A stretch of 64,000 bases of DNA from the NCBI RefSeq assembly GCF_000955955.1, contig NZ_JYJG01000064.1, positions 21,570 through 85,569 of the forward strand, given 5' to 3'. Shown in pieces: positions 42,349 to 53,284 of the stretch. Source of the stretch: Lentzea aerocolonigenes (GTDB lineage Bacteria > Actinomycetota > Actinomycetes > Mycobacteriales > Pseudonocardiaceae). The number at the start of each line of letters is the position of its first letter. Position 1 is the stretch's first letter. The position numbers were made by a program, and so were the translations under genes. Below the pieces are notes generated by a model. It made no database searches, was not told the origin of the DNA, and saw nothing but the letters and a program-made list of their open reading frames with translations.

Positions 42349-42356
42349 AGTATAAT
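42349..42356. promoter_or_regulatory. Overlapping divergent -10 boxes of SRPBCC and TetR genes
   Basis: The same eight bases hold TATAAT on the + strand (42351-42356) and TATACT on the minus strand (42354 down to 42349). The minus box predicts transcription starting at or next to the SRPBCC ATG (42340). The plus box predicts a start near 42363, upstream of the TetR GTG at 42379. One bound repressor could silence both genes. Confidence 0.65.
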
Positions 42357-42887
42357 GCGGCCAGCTAGCCTTTTTCGTGTGGTCGGGATCAAGGGACAGG
42401 TTCAGCAGCGCGGCGTCGAGCGGCGGCGCGAGATCGTCGACGCCGCGATCGAGCTGTTCGGTGTCAACGGGTTCGCGGGCACGGGGGTCGCGGCCATCGC
42501 CAAGAAGGCGAGCGTCACGCCGTCCGCGGTGATCCACCACTTCGGTTCCAAGGAGAACCTGCTCAAGGCCGTGCTGGACGAGTTCGACGCGCGGGCAGCC
42601 AGCCGGGTGAGCAGCAATGATCTCGTCACGGCGTTGCTGGAAGACGCCGAATACACCATGGCGCACAAGGGTTTGGCGACGCTGCACACGGTGCTGCAGG
42701 CGGAGCACCTGACAAGGGACGACGAGATCACGCAACGGTTCCGGGCCCGGAACCGGTTGCTCAGAAAGCACTTCGCCGGTGTGCTCGGGGAGGCAGGCGC
42801 CGTCGAGCTGATCGCCTTCCTCGAAGGCGCGCTGACGGTCTGGCTGCTCGACCCCGAGACCACCGACCTCAAGGCGATGTACGCCCG

Positions 42888-45449
<2,562 letters not shown>

Positions 45450-45532
45450 TCTTGTTGAGTTGTCGAGACCCGACCATAGTCAGCGCGCGCCGTAGCTGCC
45501 AAGGGCGTCGTTTGCCCCTAACCTTCTCTCTC

Positions 45533-46390
45533 GTGGCGGATCATCAGCCGTTCCCGCCCGGCGCGCGTCGCGGTCAACGTCCCGCCGTGGTCTCCGCATG
45601 CCCTTCCTGCGGAGAACTCGCTGGTCGCGGCTATCCCGACTGCGGGTTCTGCGCCGAGCTGCTCGACCAGTTCTGGCTCGCGGACTGGGAGGCGTTGCGA
45701 ACATCGTCCCAGCTGGCGGACAGGGAACTGGCCGAGCTGGTGGTCTCCTCCGACGTCGGCCAGTACCCGTGGACGTGCGTCGACTGGGCGATGACGCTGC
45801 TGGCGTGCTCCCGCTGCGGTGCCGAGCTGGGCACCGGACCGGTCGAGTGCGTGCGGTGCGCCGTCACGGAGGAGCGCAGGTGGAACTGGGACCACTCGGC
45901 GCATCCGTACACGATGAGCGCGAACGAGCACCTCTTACGAGTGGCGCGGGCAGCCCTGCGCGCACCTCACCGGCGCCGGCCAGCGGTGGTGCGGGCCTGG
46001 CAGCTGGTGCTGCCGTTCCTCATCGCCGGTGAGGTGATCGAGTTCGGCCGTCTGGACCGGATCCGCGCGCACGTGCTGGCCGGTGGCTACGCCTCCATGG
46101 CGGCCTGCCACACCCTCGGTGAGCTGGCCGGGTTGCCAGAGCTCTTCTGGCGCCGGGGCAGCCCGATCTCAACGCGGGTCGAGTACCAGCCGGACTCCGA
46201 GCGCCAGCAGCACGCCGCCAGACAGCTTCTCGAGAGCCGGACGGACCCGCGGGCGGCTCAGCCAGCCGCGGATGGTGTGCAGGATCGACACGATGATCAG
46301 GTACCAGACGGTGTCGATCAGCACCCAGCCGATGGCGAGGAAGAGCAGAACCCCCTGGCCGGCCTCCCCGGCAGGCACGAACTGCGGTAG
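45533..46390 (+). CDS. Zinc-ribbon protein of unknown function with unusual antisense-overlapping tail
   Basis: A 285-residue protein with two zinc-ribbon-like pairs: CPSCGELAGRGYPDCGFC (about 23-40) and CSRCGAELGTGPVECVRC (about 90-107). A helical region follows with FLIAGEVIEFGRLDRIRAHVLAGG. The start GTG 45533 is chosen because the protein-like part begins there. Its last about 74 codons (from 46169) lie entirely antisense to lysE and encode a polar Gln/Asp/His-rich tail without domain character, so the ancestral stop was probably near 46170. I do not recognise a function. Confidence 0.7.
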   Translation: MADHQPFPPGARRGQRPAVVSACPSCGELAGRGYPDCGFCAELLDQFWLADWEALRTSSQLADRELAELVVSSDVGQYPWTCVDWAMTLLACSRCGAELGTGPVECVRCAVTEERRWNWDHSAHPYTMSANEHLLRVARAALRAPHRRRPAVVRAWQLVLPFLIAGEVIEFGRLDRIRAHVLAGGYASMAACHTLGELAGLPELFWRRGSPISTRVEYQPDSERQQHAARQLLESRTDPRAAQPAADGVQDRHDDQVPDGVDQHPADGEEEQNPLAGLPGRHELR

Positions 46391-46771
46391 GAACGAGATC
46401 GCGAACACGCCGAGCTTCGGGTTGGCCAGGTTCACGACCAGCCCGCTGCGGAACGCGTGGCTCGCGGGCGGAGGTTCGGCGCCCGGCAGGCTCTTGCTGA
46501 TCAGGGCCTTGACGCCCAGGTAGATCAGGAAGACCGCGCCGATGATCCGGAGCGCGTGGTAGGCGATCTCGGACGCCGTGAGCAGGACGGACAGGCCCAG
46601 CGCGGCCGCGATCGCCCAGCAGGCGACACCGACCTCCATGCCGAACACCGTCGCCAGCGCGGCTTTTCGCCCGTGCACCGACTGTCGCAGGACCATGGCC
46701 GTGCCAGGTCCGGGCGACAGTGCGATGAGGAACGAGGCCGCTACGAAGGCGACGATGTTTTCGATTGGCAT
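46169..46771 (-). CDS. LysE-family amino acid exporter
   Basis: A 200-residue exporter with five to six helices and the LysE/RhtB features: SPGPGTAMVLRQSVHGRKAALATVFGMEVGV split over about 18-48, LRIIGAVFLIYLGVKAL, RSGLVVNLANPKLGVFAISFLPQF and the last helix GGVLLALGVRLVL. It exports amino acids or related metabolites across the inner membrane. It shares its promoter region with the divergent aldo/keto reductase, and its 3' third is overlapped on the other strand by the zinc-ribbon frame. Confidence 0.92.
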   Translation of the reverse strand: MPIENIVAFVAASFLIALSPGPGTAMVLRQSVHGRKAALATVFGMEVGVACWAIAAALGLSVLLTASEIAYHALRIIGAVFLIYLGVKALISKSLPGAEPPPASHAFRSGLVVNLANPKLGVFAISFLPQFVPAGEAGQGVLLFLAIGWVLIDTVWYLIIVSILHTIRGWLSRPRVRPALEKLSGGVLLALGVRLVLDPR

Positions 46772-46825
46772 GCCTTGATGGTCGCTGACGCCGGCAATCC
46801 TTTTTTGACCAGAAGCGGCTGGTTC

Positions 46826-46847
46826 TTGACCTGGAGTGCGCTCCAGG
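46826..46847 (+). promoter_or_regulatory. MerR-type promoter/operator
   Basis: TTGACC (46826-46831) runs into a perfect inverted repeat, CCTGGAG-TGCG-CTCCAGG (46830-46847). An inverted repeat starting at the -35 box and filling the spacer is the hallmark of MerR-family promoters. The -10 box after it is weak (GATGTT, or further right). It points to the aldo/keto reductase and may also affect lysE. No MerR gene lies in the window. Confidence 0.55.
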
Positions 46848-46857
46848 ATGTTCGCTG

Positions 46858-47793
46858 GTGCCCATGACGGATCTGGGCAAGATGGGTTTCGGCACGTGGG
46901 CCATGGGCGGCCCGTTCTTCAGCGGTGGCGAGCCGGTCGGGTGGGGGCCGGCCGACGACGGGCAGTCCCTGAAGGCGCTGCGGCGGGCGTTCGAGCTGGG
47001 CGTGACGTTGTTCGACACCGCGGACGTCTACGGCTGCGGGCACGCGGAAACCGTGGTCGGGCAAGCGTTTGCGGATGTGCGTGACCAGGTGCGGATCGCC
47101 ACCAAGTGGGGATGCACGTTCGACGCCGGGTCACGTGAGATGACCGGGAACGACGGATCCGTCGCGTACCTGCGCCGTGCAGTCGAGGGGTCTCTGCGGC
47201 GCTTGGGAACGGACTGGATCGACCTGTACCAGCTGCACATCGGCGACCTGCCGCTGGAAGAGGCCGCCCTGCTGCGGGACGAGTGCGAGGCGCTGGTCGC
47301 CGAGGGCAAGATCCGCGCCTACGGGTGGAGCACCGACGACGTCGAGCGGGCGCGGTTCTTCGCCGCCGGCGAGCACGGTGTCGCCGCTCAGGCCGACATC
47401 AACCTGCTGTTCGACAACCCCGAGATGTACGCGGGGGAGTACTCGGTGCTGTGCCGTCGTCCGCTCGCGATGGGGCTGCTGGCGCGGGACACGTTCGACG
47501 TGCTGCCTGCTGACGACGTGCGCGTCACGAACCCCTCGTGGCTGCGGTTCTTCGTCGACGGGAAGCCGTCACCGGAGTACCTCGAGGCGCGGGAGGCTGT
47601 TCGCGACGTGTTGACGTCGGGCGGGCGGACGTTGGTGCAGGGCGCGCTGGCGTGGTTCTGGGCGCGTTCTCCCCGGCTGATCCCGATTCCGGGCGTCCGG
47701 ACGGTGGCTCAGGTCGAGGAGAACGCGGGTGCGCTGGCGTTCGGGCCGCTGTCGGCCGACGAACTGGCGCAGGTCGAGGCAGTGCTGCGTTAG
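46858..47793 (+). CDS. Aldo/keto reductase
   Basis: A 311-residue NADPH-dependent oxidoreductase. It has [23 protein letters not shown] (catalytic Asp and Tyr), IATKWG (Lys), LYQLHIGD (His), and the cofactor loop [19 protein letters not shown] near the end. The substrate is unknown. GTG 46858 or ATG 46864 may be the start; a MerR-type promoter close by makes a very short leader likely. The stop overlaps the convergent def gene (TTAG). This is not the fucose dehydrogenase paralogue, which is at 19593. Confidence 0.9.
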   Translation: MPMTDLGKMGFGTWAMGGPFFSGGEPVGWGPADDGQSLKALRRAFELGVTLFDTADVYGCGHAETVVGQAFADVRDQVRIATKWGCTFDAGSREMTGNDGSVAYLRRAVEGSLRRLGTDWIDLYQLHIGDLPLEEAALLRDECEALVAEGKIRAYGWSTDDVERARFFAAGEHGVAAQADINLLFDNPEMYAGEYSVLCRRPLAMGLLARDTFDVLPADDVRVTNPSWLRFFVDGKPSPEYLEAREAVRDVLTSGGRTLVQGALAWFWARSPRLIPIPGVRTVAQVEENAGALAFGPLSADELAQVEAVLR

Positions 47794-48371
47794 TCCTCGT
47801 CTTCGTCGGCGAAGTTCGCGGGGTCGGCCGGGTCCCACGAGAGGCCCGGCACACCCCACTCGTTGTCGCGCAGCATCCGCTTCGACTCCTTCTTGTACCG
47901 GCCGACGAGGCGGTCGATGTACAGGAAGCCGTTGAGGTGGTCGGTCTCGTGCTGCAGGCAACGCGCGAAGAAGCCGGTGCCCTCGACCTCGAACGGCTGC
48001 CCGTCGACGTCCTGCCCGGTCACCTTCGCCCATTGGGCGCGTCCGGTCGGGTACGCCTCACCGGGAACGGACAGGCAGCCCTCGAAGTCGTCGTCCGGAT
48101 CCGGCATGGTCTCCGGGATCTCGGAGGTCTCGAGCACCGGGTTGCAGATCACGCCGCGGTGCTGCACGCCTTCGTCGTCCGGGCAGTCGTACACGAAGAC
48201 CCGCAGGTCGACACCGATCTGGTTGGCCGCGAGCCCGACTCCGCGAGCAGCTGCCATCGTCTCGAACATGTCGTCGACGAGCGTCTTGAGCTCGGTGTCG
48301 AACTCGGTGACCTCGCGCGTCGGGTGGTGGAGCACGGGGTCGCCGGCGATGCAGATGCGGTGGACGGCCAT
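47790..48371 (-). CDS. def: Peptide deformylase
   Basis: A 193-residue metalloenzyme removing the formyl group from nascent proteins. All three motifs are present: [11 protein letters not shown] (motif 1), EGCLSVPGE (motif 2, Cys metal ligand) and QHETDHLNG (motif 3, two His and catalytic Glu). The acidic C-terminal tail ([14 protein letters not shown]) extends beyond the core, as in mycobacterial Def. It is divergent from the DUF3263 gene, as in M. tuberculosis. Confidence 0.97.
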   Translation of the reverse strand: MAVHRICIAGDPVLHHPTREVTEFDTELKTLVDDMFETMAAARGVGLAANQIGVDLRVFVYDCPDDEGVQHRGVICNPVLETSEIPETMPDPDDDFEGCLSVPGEAYPTGRAQWAKVTGQDVDGQPFEVEGTGFFARCLQHETDHLNGFLYIDRLVGRYKKESKRMLRDNEWGVPGLSWDPADPANFADEDED

Positions 48372-48479
48372 GGTCAGACTTTAAGGCGTCCAAAACTGTC
48401 GGTGTCGCGCGGTAGGTTGGAACGATCACGTGATTGAATTGCCCGCACCTGAGATGGTGTGGCGACCGTGGGGAGCCAG

Positions 48480-48758
48480 ATGGATCACGCCGAGGCGCTT
48501 ACCTCCGCTGACGGGCTGACCAGCCGCGAACGCACGATGCTCGCGTTCGAGAAGCAGTGGTGGAAGTACTCGGGATCCAAGGAACAGGCCATCAGGGAAC
48601 TGTTCGACATGTCGGCCACCCGCTATTACCAGCTGCTCAACGCGTTGGTTGAGAAGGAAGCCGCGTTCGCGGCCGATCCGATGCTGGTCAAGCGGTTGCG
48701 CGGCGTGCGGACAGGCCGCCAGAGGGTTCGCGCACGCGCCAGGAGCACCGAGGACTGA
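48480..48758 (+). CDS. DUF3263 family protein
   Basis: A 92-residue actinobacterial protein with a helix-turn-helix-like segment (REQAIRELFDMSATRYYQLLNAL-type region, about 33-56) after ERTMLAFEKQWWKYSGSK, the family signature. It ends with an Arg-rich tail. ATG 48480 has GGGGAG 4 bp upstream; GTG 48459 is an alternative. Its place between def and a LytR_C gene matches Rv0430 in M. tuberculosis. Probably a small DNA-binding protein. It overlaps the next gene (TGATG). Confidence 0.88.
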   Translation: MDHAEALTSADGLTSRERTMLAFEKQWWKYSGSKEQAIRELFDMSATRYYQLLNALVEKEAAFAADPMLVKRLRGVRTGRQRVRARARSTED

Positions 48759-49348
48759 TGACCTCCCCCGAGTCCGCTAGCCCGTCCCGCCCGGCCAAGG
48801 CCGCCGGCTTCGCCCTGCTGGGTGTCGCCGCCGTGGCTTTGATCATCGGCGTTGTCAGCCTCTTCGGCGGAGGTGACGAGCCGCCGACCGCCGGCGGCAC
48901 GACGACGACCCCGCCACCGCAGACCACCTCCGAGTCGCCCTCGACGCCTGCTTCCACACCTTCGGCGCCTGCGGCTACCACAACCACGACCACGAACCCG
49001 CCCGCGGCGACGACCACCAACCCGCCTCCGGTCACTCAGCCCGGAGCCGCGAAGGTGCCGGTCCGGGTCTACAACAACTCGACCATCACCGGGCTCGCTG
49101 TTCGGGCTGCTGACGAGGTCCGGGCCAACGGGTGGACCGTTGAGGGCACCGGCAACTACTCGCAGGGCACGATTCCCACCACGACTGTCTACTTCCGGCC
49201 TGGGACCGACGAAGAGGCTTCCGCCAAGGAACTGGCCGCTGTGCTGCGGGCTCGGGTCGAGGCTCGTTTCGACGGGATCCAGTCGTCCGCGCCCGGGATC
49301 ATCCTGATCGTCACCAACGACTTCCAGGGCGCGTCCAAGAGCAAGTGA
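48758..49348 (+). CDS. LytR C-terminal-domain membrane-anchored protein
   Basis: A 196-residue protein: short cytoplasmic N-terminus, one membrane helix (about 15-36), a Thr/Pro/Ser-rich linker (about 40-98) and a LytR_C domain (about 100-190, KVPVRVYNNSTITGLAVRAADEVRANGWTVEG region split by turns). It corresponds to the Rv0431-type tuberculin-related peptide. The role is probably at the cell wall, where LytR_C domains accompany wall-polymer ligases. Translationally coupled to the DUF3263 gene. Confidence 0.88.
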   Translation: MTSPESASPSRPAKAAGFALLGVAAVALIIGVVSLFGGGDEPPTAGGTTTTPPPQTTSESPSTPASTPSAPAATTTTTTNPPAATTTNPPPVTQPGAAKVPVRVYNNSTITGLAVRAADEVRANGWTVEGTGNYSQGTIPTTTVYFRPGTDEEASAKELAAVLRARVEARFDGIQSSAPGIILIVTNDFQGASKSK

Positions 49349-49352
49349 GCTG

Positions 49353-51512
49353 TCACGCCGAGCGGTTGGCGGCGTAGGCCGCCAACGACGCCAGCTGCGC
49401 CGGGTCGAGCGACGGCCGCACGACCTGCCTCGCCTTGGCCAGGTGGGCCTGCGTCACCTCGGCCGCGTCCAGCGACTCGCGCATCGCCGTCAGCGCTGCC
49501 TCACGCACGAGAGCCGCGCAGTCCGCCGCCGAGTACATGTCGAGCTCGGCGGCCAGCGCGGCCAGATCCACGTCGCTCGCGAGCGGGGTGTTGCGGGACG
49601 AGGCCTTGAGAATCTCCGTGCGGGCGTCGGCATCCGGCGGTGGCACGTTGACCAGGCGCTCCAACCGGCCCGGCCGCAGCAGCGCGGGGTCGATCAGCTC
49701 CGGGCGGTTGGTCGCGGCGATCACCACGACGTCCCGCAACGGTTCTACGCCGTCCAGTTCGGTCAGCAACGCAGCCACGACCCGGTCTGCGACACCGGCG
49801 TCGGAGGACTGGCCTCGCCTGGGTGCCAGGGCGTCCACCTCGTCCAGGAAGATGAGGGCCGGAGCGGCGTCGGCGGCTCGGCGGAACAGTTCGCGCACAG
49901 CCCGTTCCGACTCGCCGACGAACTTGTCCATCAGCTCGGCACCCTTGACCGTCAGGACGTTCAGCTGGCCGGTGCCTGCCAGCGCGCGCACGAGGAACGT
50001 CTTGCCGCATCCCGGCGGCCCGTACAGCAGCACGCCACGCGGCGGGTCAACCCCAAGGCGCGCAAAGGAGTCCGGGTAGCGCAACGGCCACAGCGCGGCC
50101 TCGGTGAGAGCCTGCTTGACCTCGATCATGTCACCGACGTCGTCCAGCGTCAGCCCGCCGGTCTGGATGGTGTCCGACGCGGACATCGAGATCGGCCGGA
50201 CCGTGTTCAACGCGGCCAGCAGATCCTCTTGCCCCACCCGAGGTTCCGCGACCTCGCGCTGCCGCAGCGCCGCCCGCACCGCCGCCTCCCTGCGCAGCGC
50301 GCACAGGTCGGCCGCCACGAACCCAGGCGCCCGCTCGGCCACCGCTCCCAAGTCCACATCGGACTCCAGCGGAACCTCGCGCAGCAGCACCCGCAACAGT
50401 TCCGTGCGCACGGCACCGTCGGGCAGTGGCAGCGTCAGCTCGCGGTCCACCAAGTCAGGCGCGCGCAGTCTGGCATCGACCGACTCCGCGCGAGCGGACG
50501 TGACGACCAGCGCCAGGTTCGGCCGCGACACCGCGGTGCGCAGCATGTCGAGCACGACCGTCGCGACGGGAGGCGGAGTCGACGGCAGCAGCGCGTCGAT
50601 GTCCGTCAACAGCAGCACCGTCGGCTGCTCGGGCACCCCGGAGATCGCGTCGCCGAGCTGCTTGGCCATCGCACCCGGCTCCAGCACCGAGATGCTCGGC
50701 GCGGCCAGCTCCACGATCGAAGCGCCCACCGACCGCGCCACGGCACGGACCAACGTCGCCTTGCCAACCCCTTCCGGCCCGCTGATCATCGCCGCCAGCC
50801 GGGCCGACGCACCGAGCTTCGTCAGCAACTCGGGCTGCCGGAACATCAGCTCCAGCCACTCGGTCAGCCTGCGCGCCTGCTCCTTCTGCCCAACCAGGTC
50901 GGTCAACGGCAGCGCCTCGTGCTTCTCCTGCACCACCACGGGCGTGACCTCTTTTGCCGGAGCTGTGGCCGAGCGCCAGCCCACGACGCTGGACGGCTGC
51001 ACGGCCACCGGACCCGCCGGATCGGTGGAGGTGATGGTGATCAGCTCGTTGGTCCAAGTCATGCCGATGGCGTTGGACAACTTGCGACGCGTCTCGGACA
51101 CGTTGGCACCAGGCGGCGGCGCGAGGTCCTGCGGCAGCAGCGAAACGCTGTCGCCGACCGTCAGCACCTTGCCGGTCAACGCCATCCGCACGTGCTCAGG
51201 CGTCAGGGCCGTGGTCGCGAGCCGGGAGCCCGCGACGGTGATCGAGCGGGCGCCGACCACGTCGACCGGGGCCACGACGATCTCGGAACCCTCGACGATG
51301 CCGAGGTTGGTGAGCGTGACGTCGTCCACCAGCACGATGCCTGGCGGGTGATCGCCGGCGGCGGCGAGGGCGGCGCTCACGCGGGCACCGGTCAGTTTCA
51401 CGGCGTCCCAGGCGCGCAGGCCCAAGGCGTCGAGCACCTCCGGGTGGAGGCGGACAACGCCGCGCCGGGTGTCCAGTGCGGACGGGGACAGGCGAGCCGT
51501 CAGCGTGATCAC
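49353..51512 (-). CDS. Cdc48/VCP-like double AAA+ ATPase
   Basis: A 719-residue protein with an N-terminal double-psi barrel/Cdc48-N-like region (about 1-150) and two AAA modules. D1 (about 215-450) has Walker A GPEGVGKATL, but its Walker B reads LLLTDIDALLP, lacking the catalytic Glu, and it has no clear second region of homology. D2 (about 460-700) is intact: GPPGCGKTFLVRAL, LIFLDEVDALAP, ATNRPELIDPALLRPGRLE. It likely unfolds proteins using D2 while D1 assembles the ring. The M. tuberculosis counterpart is Rv0435c. GTG start at 51512. Confidence 0.93.
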   Translation of the reverse strand: MITLTARLSPSALDTRRGVVRLHPEVLDALGLRAWDAVKLTGARVSAALAAAGDHPPGIVLVDDVTLTNLGIVEGSEIVVAPVDVVGARSITVAGSRLATTALTPEHVRMALTGKVLTVGDSVSLLPQDLAPPPGANVSETRRKLSNAIGMTWTNELITITSTDPAGPVAVQPSSVVGWRSATAPAKEVTPVVVQEKHEALPLTDLVGQKEQARRLTEWLELMFRQPELLTKLGASARLAAMISGPEGVGKATLVRAVARSVGASIVELAAPSISVLEPGAMAKQLGDAISGVPEQPTVLLLTDIDALLPSTPPPVATVVLDMLRTAVSRPNLALVVTSARAESVDARLRAPDLVDRELTLPLPDGAVRTELLRVLLREVPLESDVDLGAVAERAPGFVAADLCALRREAAVRAALRQREVAEPRVGQEDLLAALNTVRPISMSASDTIQTGGLTLDDVGDMIEVKQALTEAALWPLRYPDSFARLGVDPPRGVLLYGPPGCGKTFLVRALAGTGQLNVLTVKGAELMDKFVGESERAVRELFRRAADAAPALIFLDEVDALAPRRGQSSDAGVADRVVAALLTELDGVEPLRDVVVIAATNRPELIDPALLRPGRLERLVNVPPPDADARTEILKASSRNTPLASDVDLAALAAELDMYSAADCAALVREAALTAMRESLDAAEVTQAHLAKARQVVRPSLDPAQLASLAAYAANRSA

Positions 51513-51673
51513 GACGCCGACTCTAGTTGCTCACGGCGAGCGTGCCGGGACGTGAATGACCTGAACAGAGTCTTCCTGGTTCGACGGGCGTCGTGCACCG
51601 TGGTCGTGAACCGGGCGGGGAGGCCCGGCCGTCGCGCTGCGGCGTGACGTGACAACTTGGGGGGAACACCTTG

Positions 51674-53230
51674 ATGCGCCACAGATCGGCGCGCGGTTTT
51701 CGCGCGTCCGTCTTCGTTCTGATCCTGGCCGTTTTGGCCGGTTTCACCACTCCGATCGCGAACGCCGCGGGCTCCGAGCTCGACGCGCCGCTGGTGAGTT
51801 CCGAGGTCTACCCGCCGGAAGGGCCTGGTGGTGGTGTCGGTGTCGCAGGGGCGTTCGAGCTGGACTCGGCAGGCGAGGCGGTGAAGTTCGTCTACTCGTT
51901 CGGCACTCAGCGACTCGACCAGGAGATCGCCGCCAACGCCGACGGCAAGGCGACGATCCATTGGACGCCGCGCACTGCAGGTACGCAGAGCCTGTACGTC
52001 AGATCGGTGAACCGCGGCGGCCTCTACTCGGCCCAGCGGAACTACGAGTTCTGGGTGCTCGTAGGAGGACACCCCGCAGCGCACTGGACGCTGGACGGCA
52101 CGCTGGCCGATACCGAGGGGCAGAACCTGTTGACGCCCAACGGGAATCCGGACCTGGCCGCCGTCGGGTACGCCGGCAGCGGAGTTCGGTTGAACGAGGC
52201 GCAGGACCACCTCGGCGGTGTGACGCCCGTGGACACGTCGAAGAACTTCTCCCTGGCAGCGTGGGCCAAGGTCGACGGCGGGCGATCTGTGGTCGCCACC
52301 ACGGACGGCACTGCGTTCAGCGCGAATCTGCACTACGACTCGGATTCGCGGCGCTGGGCGTTCGGCATGACGTCAGGAGCCGAGTTCTTCGTGGCGCGTT
52401 CGCGGGACGAGGCGCAGACCGGTGTCTGGACGCACCTCACCGGCACCTACGAGGTCACGACCAAGACTCTCGCGTTGTACGTCGACGGCGTGAAGCAGAG
52501 CGAGGTCGCCGGAGTGCAGGGCGGGCGGGCATCGCGTCTGCTGGTGGGCGAGGGGACGGCTCCCAGTTCGATCGACGAGGTCAAGGCCTACGCGCGCACG
52601 CTGAACGAAGCCGAGGTCAGGAGGCTGGCGAGCGAGGCGGGCATCCGCAGCCACTACAAGCTCGGTGAAGGTGCGGGCAGCGTCACGGAGGACGAGGTCA
52701 CCGGCAGGTTCGCAAATCTCGGTGGAACTACGGGCTGGGAGCAGAGCAGGCGCTACACGTCGTTGCTCTTCGACGGCGAGGGCTACGTCTCGGCACCGGC
52801 GCCGGGCATCCGCACCGACCGCTCCTTCACGATCTCTGCGTGGGCGAGGCTCGATCTCGACGCTCACGACGACCAGCCCCGGACGATCCTGAGCCTGGTG
52901 CACGACGGCACCTCGCAGCTCGACCTCAGGTACGGCGGCGCGTCGAAGAAGTGGGAGTTCGTGCTGAACGGCACCACCGTGAAGTCCGCCTACCAAGCGG
53001 AACTGCAGGAGTGGACCTACCTGACAGCCGTCCACGACAAGCTCAGCTCCGAGGTGCGGCTGTACTTCAGAGGCGTGTACGTGACGAGAATCCCGTTCAC
53101 GGGCGGCTCGGCGCAGACCGAGTCCACTTTGGAGCTCGGCAGACTCTGGCAGGGCGGCATCGATGACGTGCGCGTCTACGAAGGCGTGCTGACGGAGGAA
53201 CAGATCATCGCCCAAGCCGTTCGCAGCTGA
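51674..53230 (+). CDS. Secreted protein with two LamG-like jelly-roll domains
   Basis: A 518-residue exported protein. ATG 51674 follows GGGGGGAACACC; the signal peptide (about 1-32) ends in ANAAG. After an Ig-like N-terminal part (about 40-125) come two concanavalin-type LamG domains (about 130-310 and 320-515). Each starts with a HW/HYKL(D/G)(G/E)G strand and has FSLAAWAKVD/FTISAWARLD, TGTYEVTTKTLALYVDG or the matching strand, and a closing IDEVKAY/IDDVRVYEG. They may bind sugars or cell-surface polymers. No enzyme domain is present. It is closed by a strong terminator. Confidence 0.88.
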   Translation: MRHRSARGFRASVFVLILAVLAGFTTPIANAAGSELDAPLVSSEVYPPEGPGGGVGVAGAFELDSAGEAVKFVYSFGTQRLDQEIAANADGKATIHWTPRTAGTQSLYVRSVNRGGLYSAQRNYEFWVLVGGHPAAHWTLDGTLADTEGQNLLTPNGNPDLAAVGYAGSGVRLNEAQDHLGGVTPVDTSKNFSLAAWAKVDGGRSVVATTDGTAFSANLHYDSDSRRWAFGMTSGAEFFVARSRDEAQTGVWTHLTGTYEVTTKTLALYVDGVKQSEVAGVQGGRASRLLVGEGTAPSSIDEVKAYARTLNEAEVRRLASEAGIRSHYKLGEGAGSVTEDEVTGRFANLGGTTGWEQSRRYTSLLFDGEGYVSAPAPGIRTDRSFTISAWARLDLDAHDDQPRTILSLVHDGTSQLDLRYGGASKKWEFVLNGTTVKSAYQAELQEWTYLTAVHDKLSSEVRLYFRGVYVTRIPFTGGSAQTESTLELGRLWQGGIDDVRVYEGVLTEEQIIAQAVRS

Positions 53231-53237
53231 GAAACAG

Positions 53238-53271
53238 ACGGGCCGGACACGTCGCAACGTGTCCGGCCCGT
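53238..53271. terminator. Bidirectional hairpin terminator
   Basis: A perfect 14-bp stem (53238-53251 with 53258-53271, ACGGGCCGGACACG) and loop TCGCAA, between the convergent LamG gene and pssA. It lies 8 bp after the LamG stop and 14 bp after the pssA stop, so it can serve both. Confidence 0.9.
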
Positions 53272-53284
53272 CGGTCAGATCGAT

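Noticed and set aside
49443..51647. 734-codon + strand frame opposite the Cdc48-like ATPase
   Set aside because: Antisense shadow, Arg/Gln/His-rich; the minus-strand gene has full AAA motifs.
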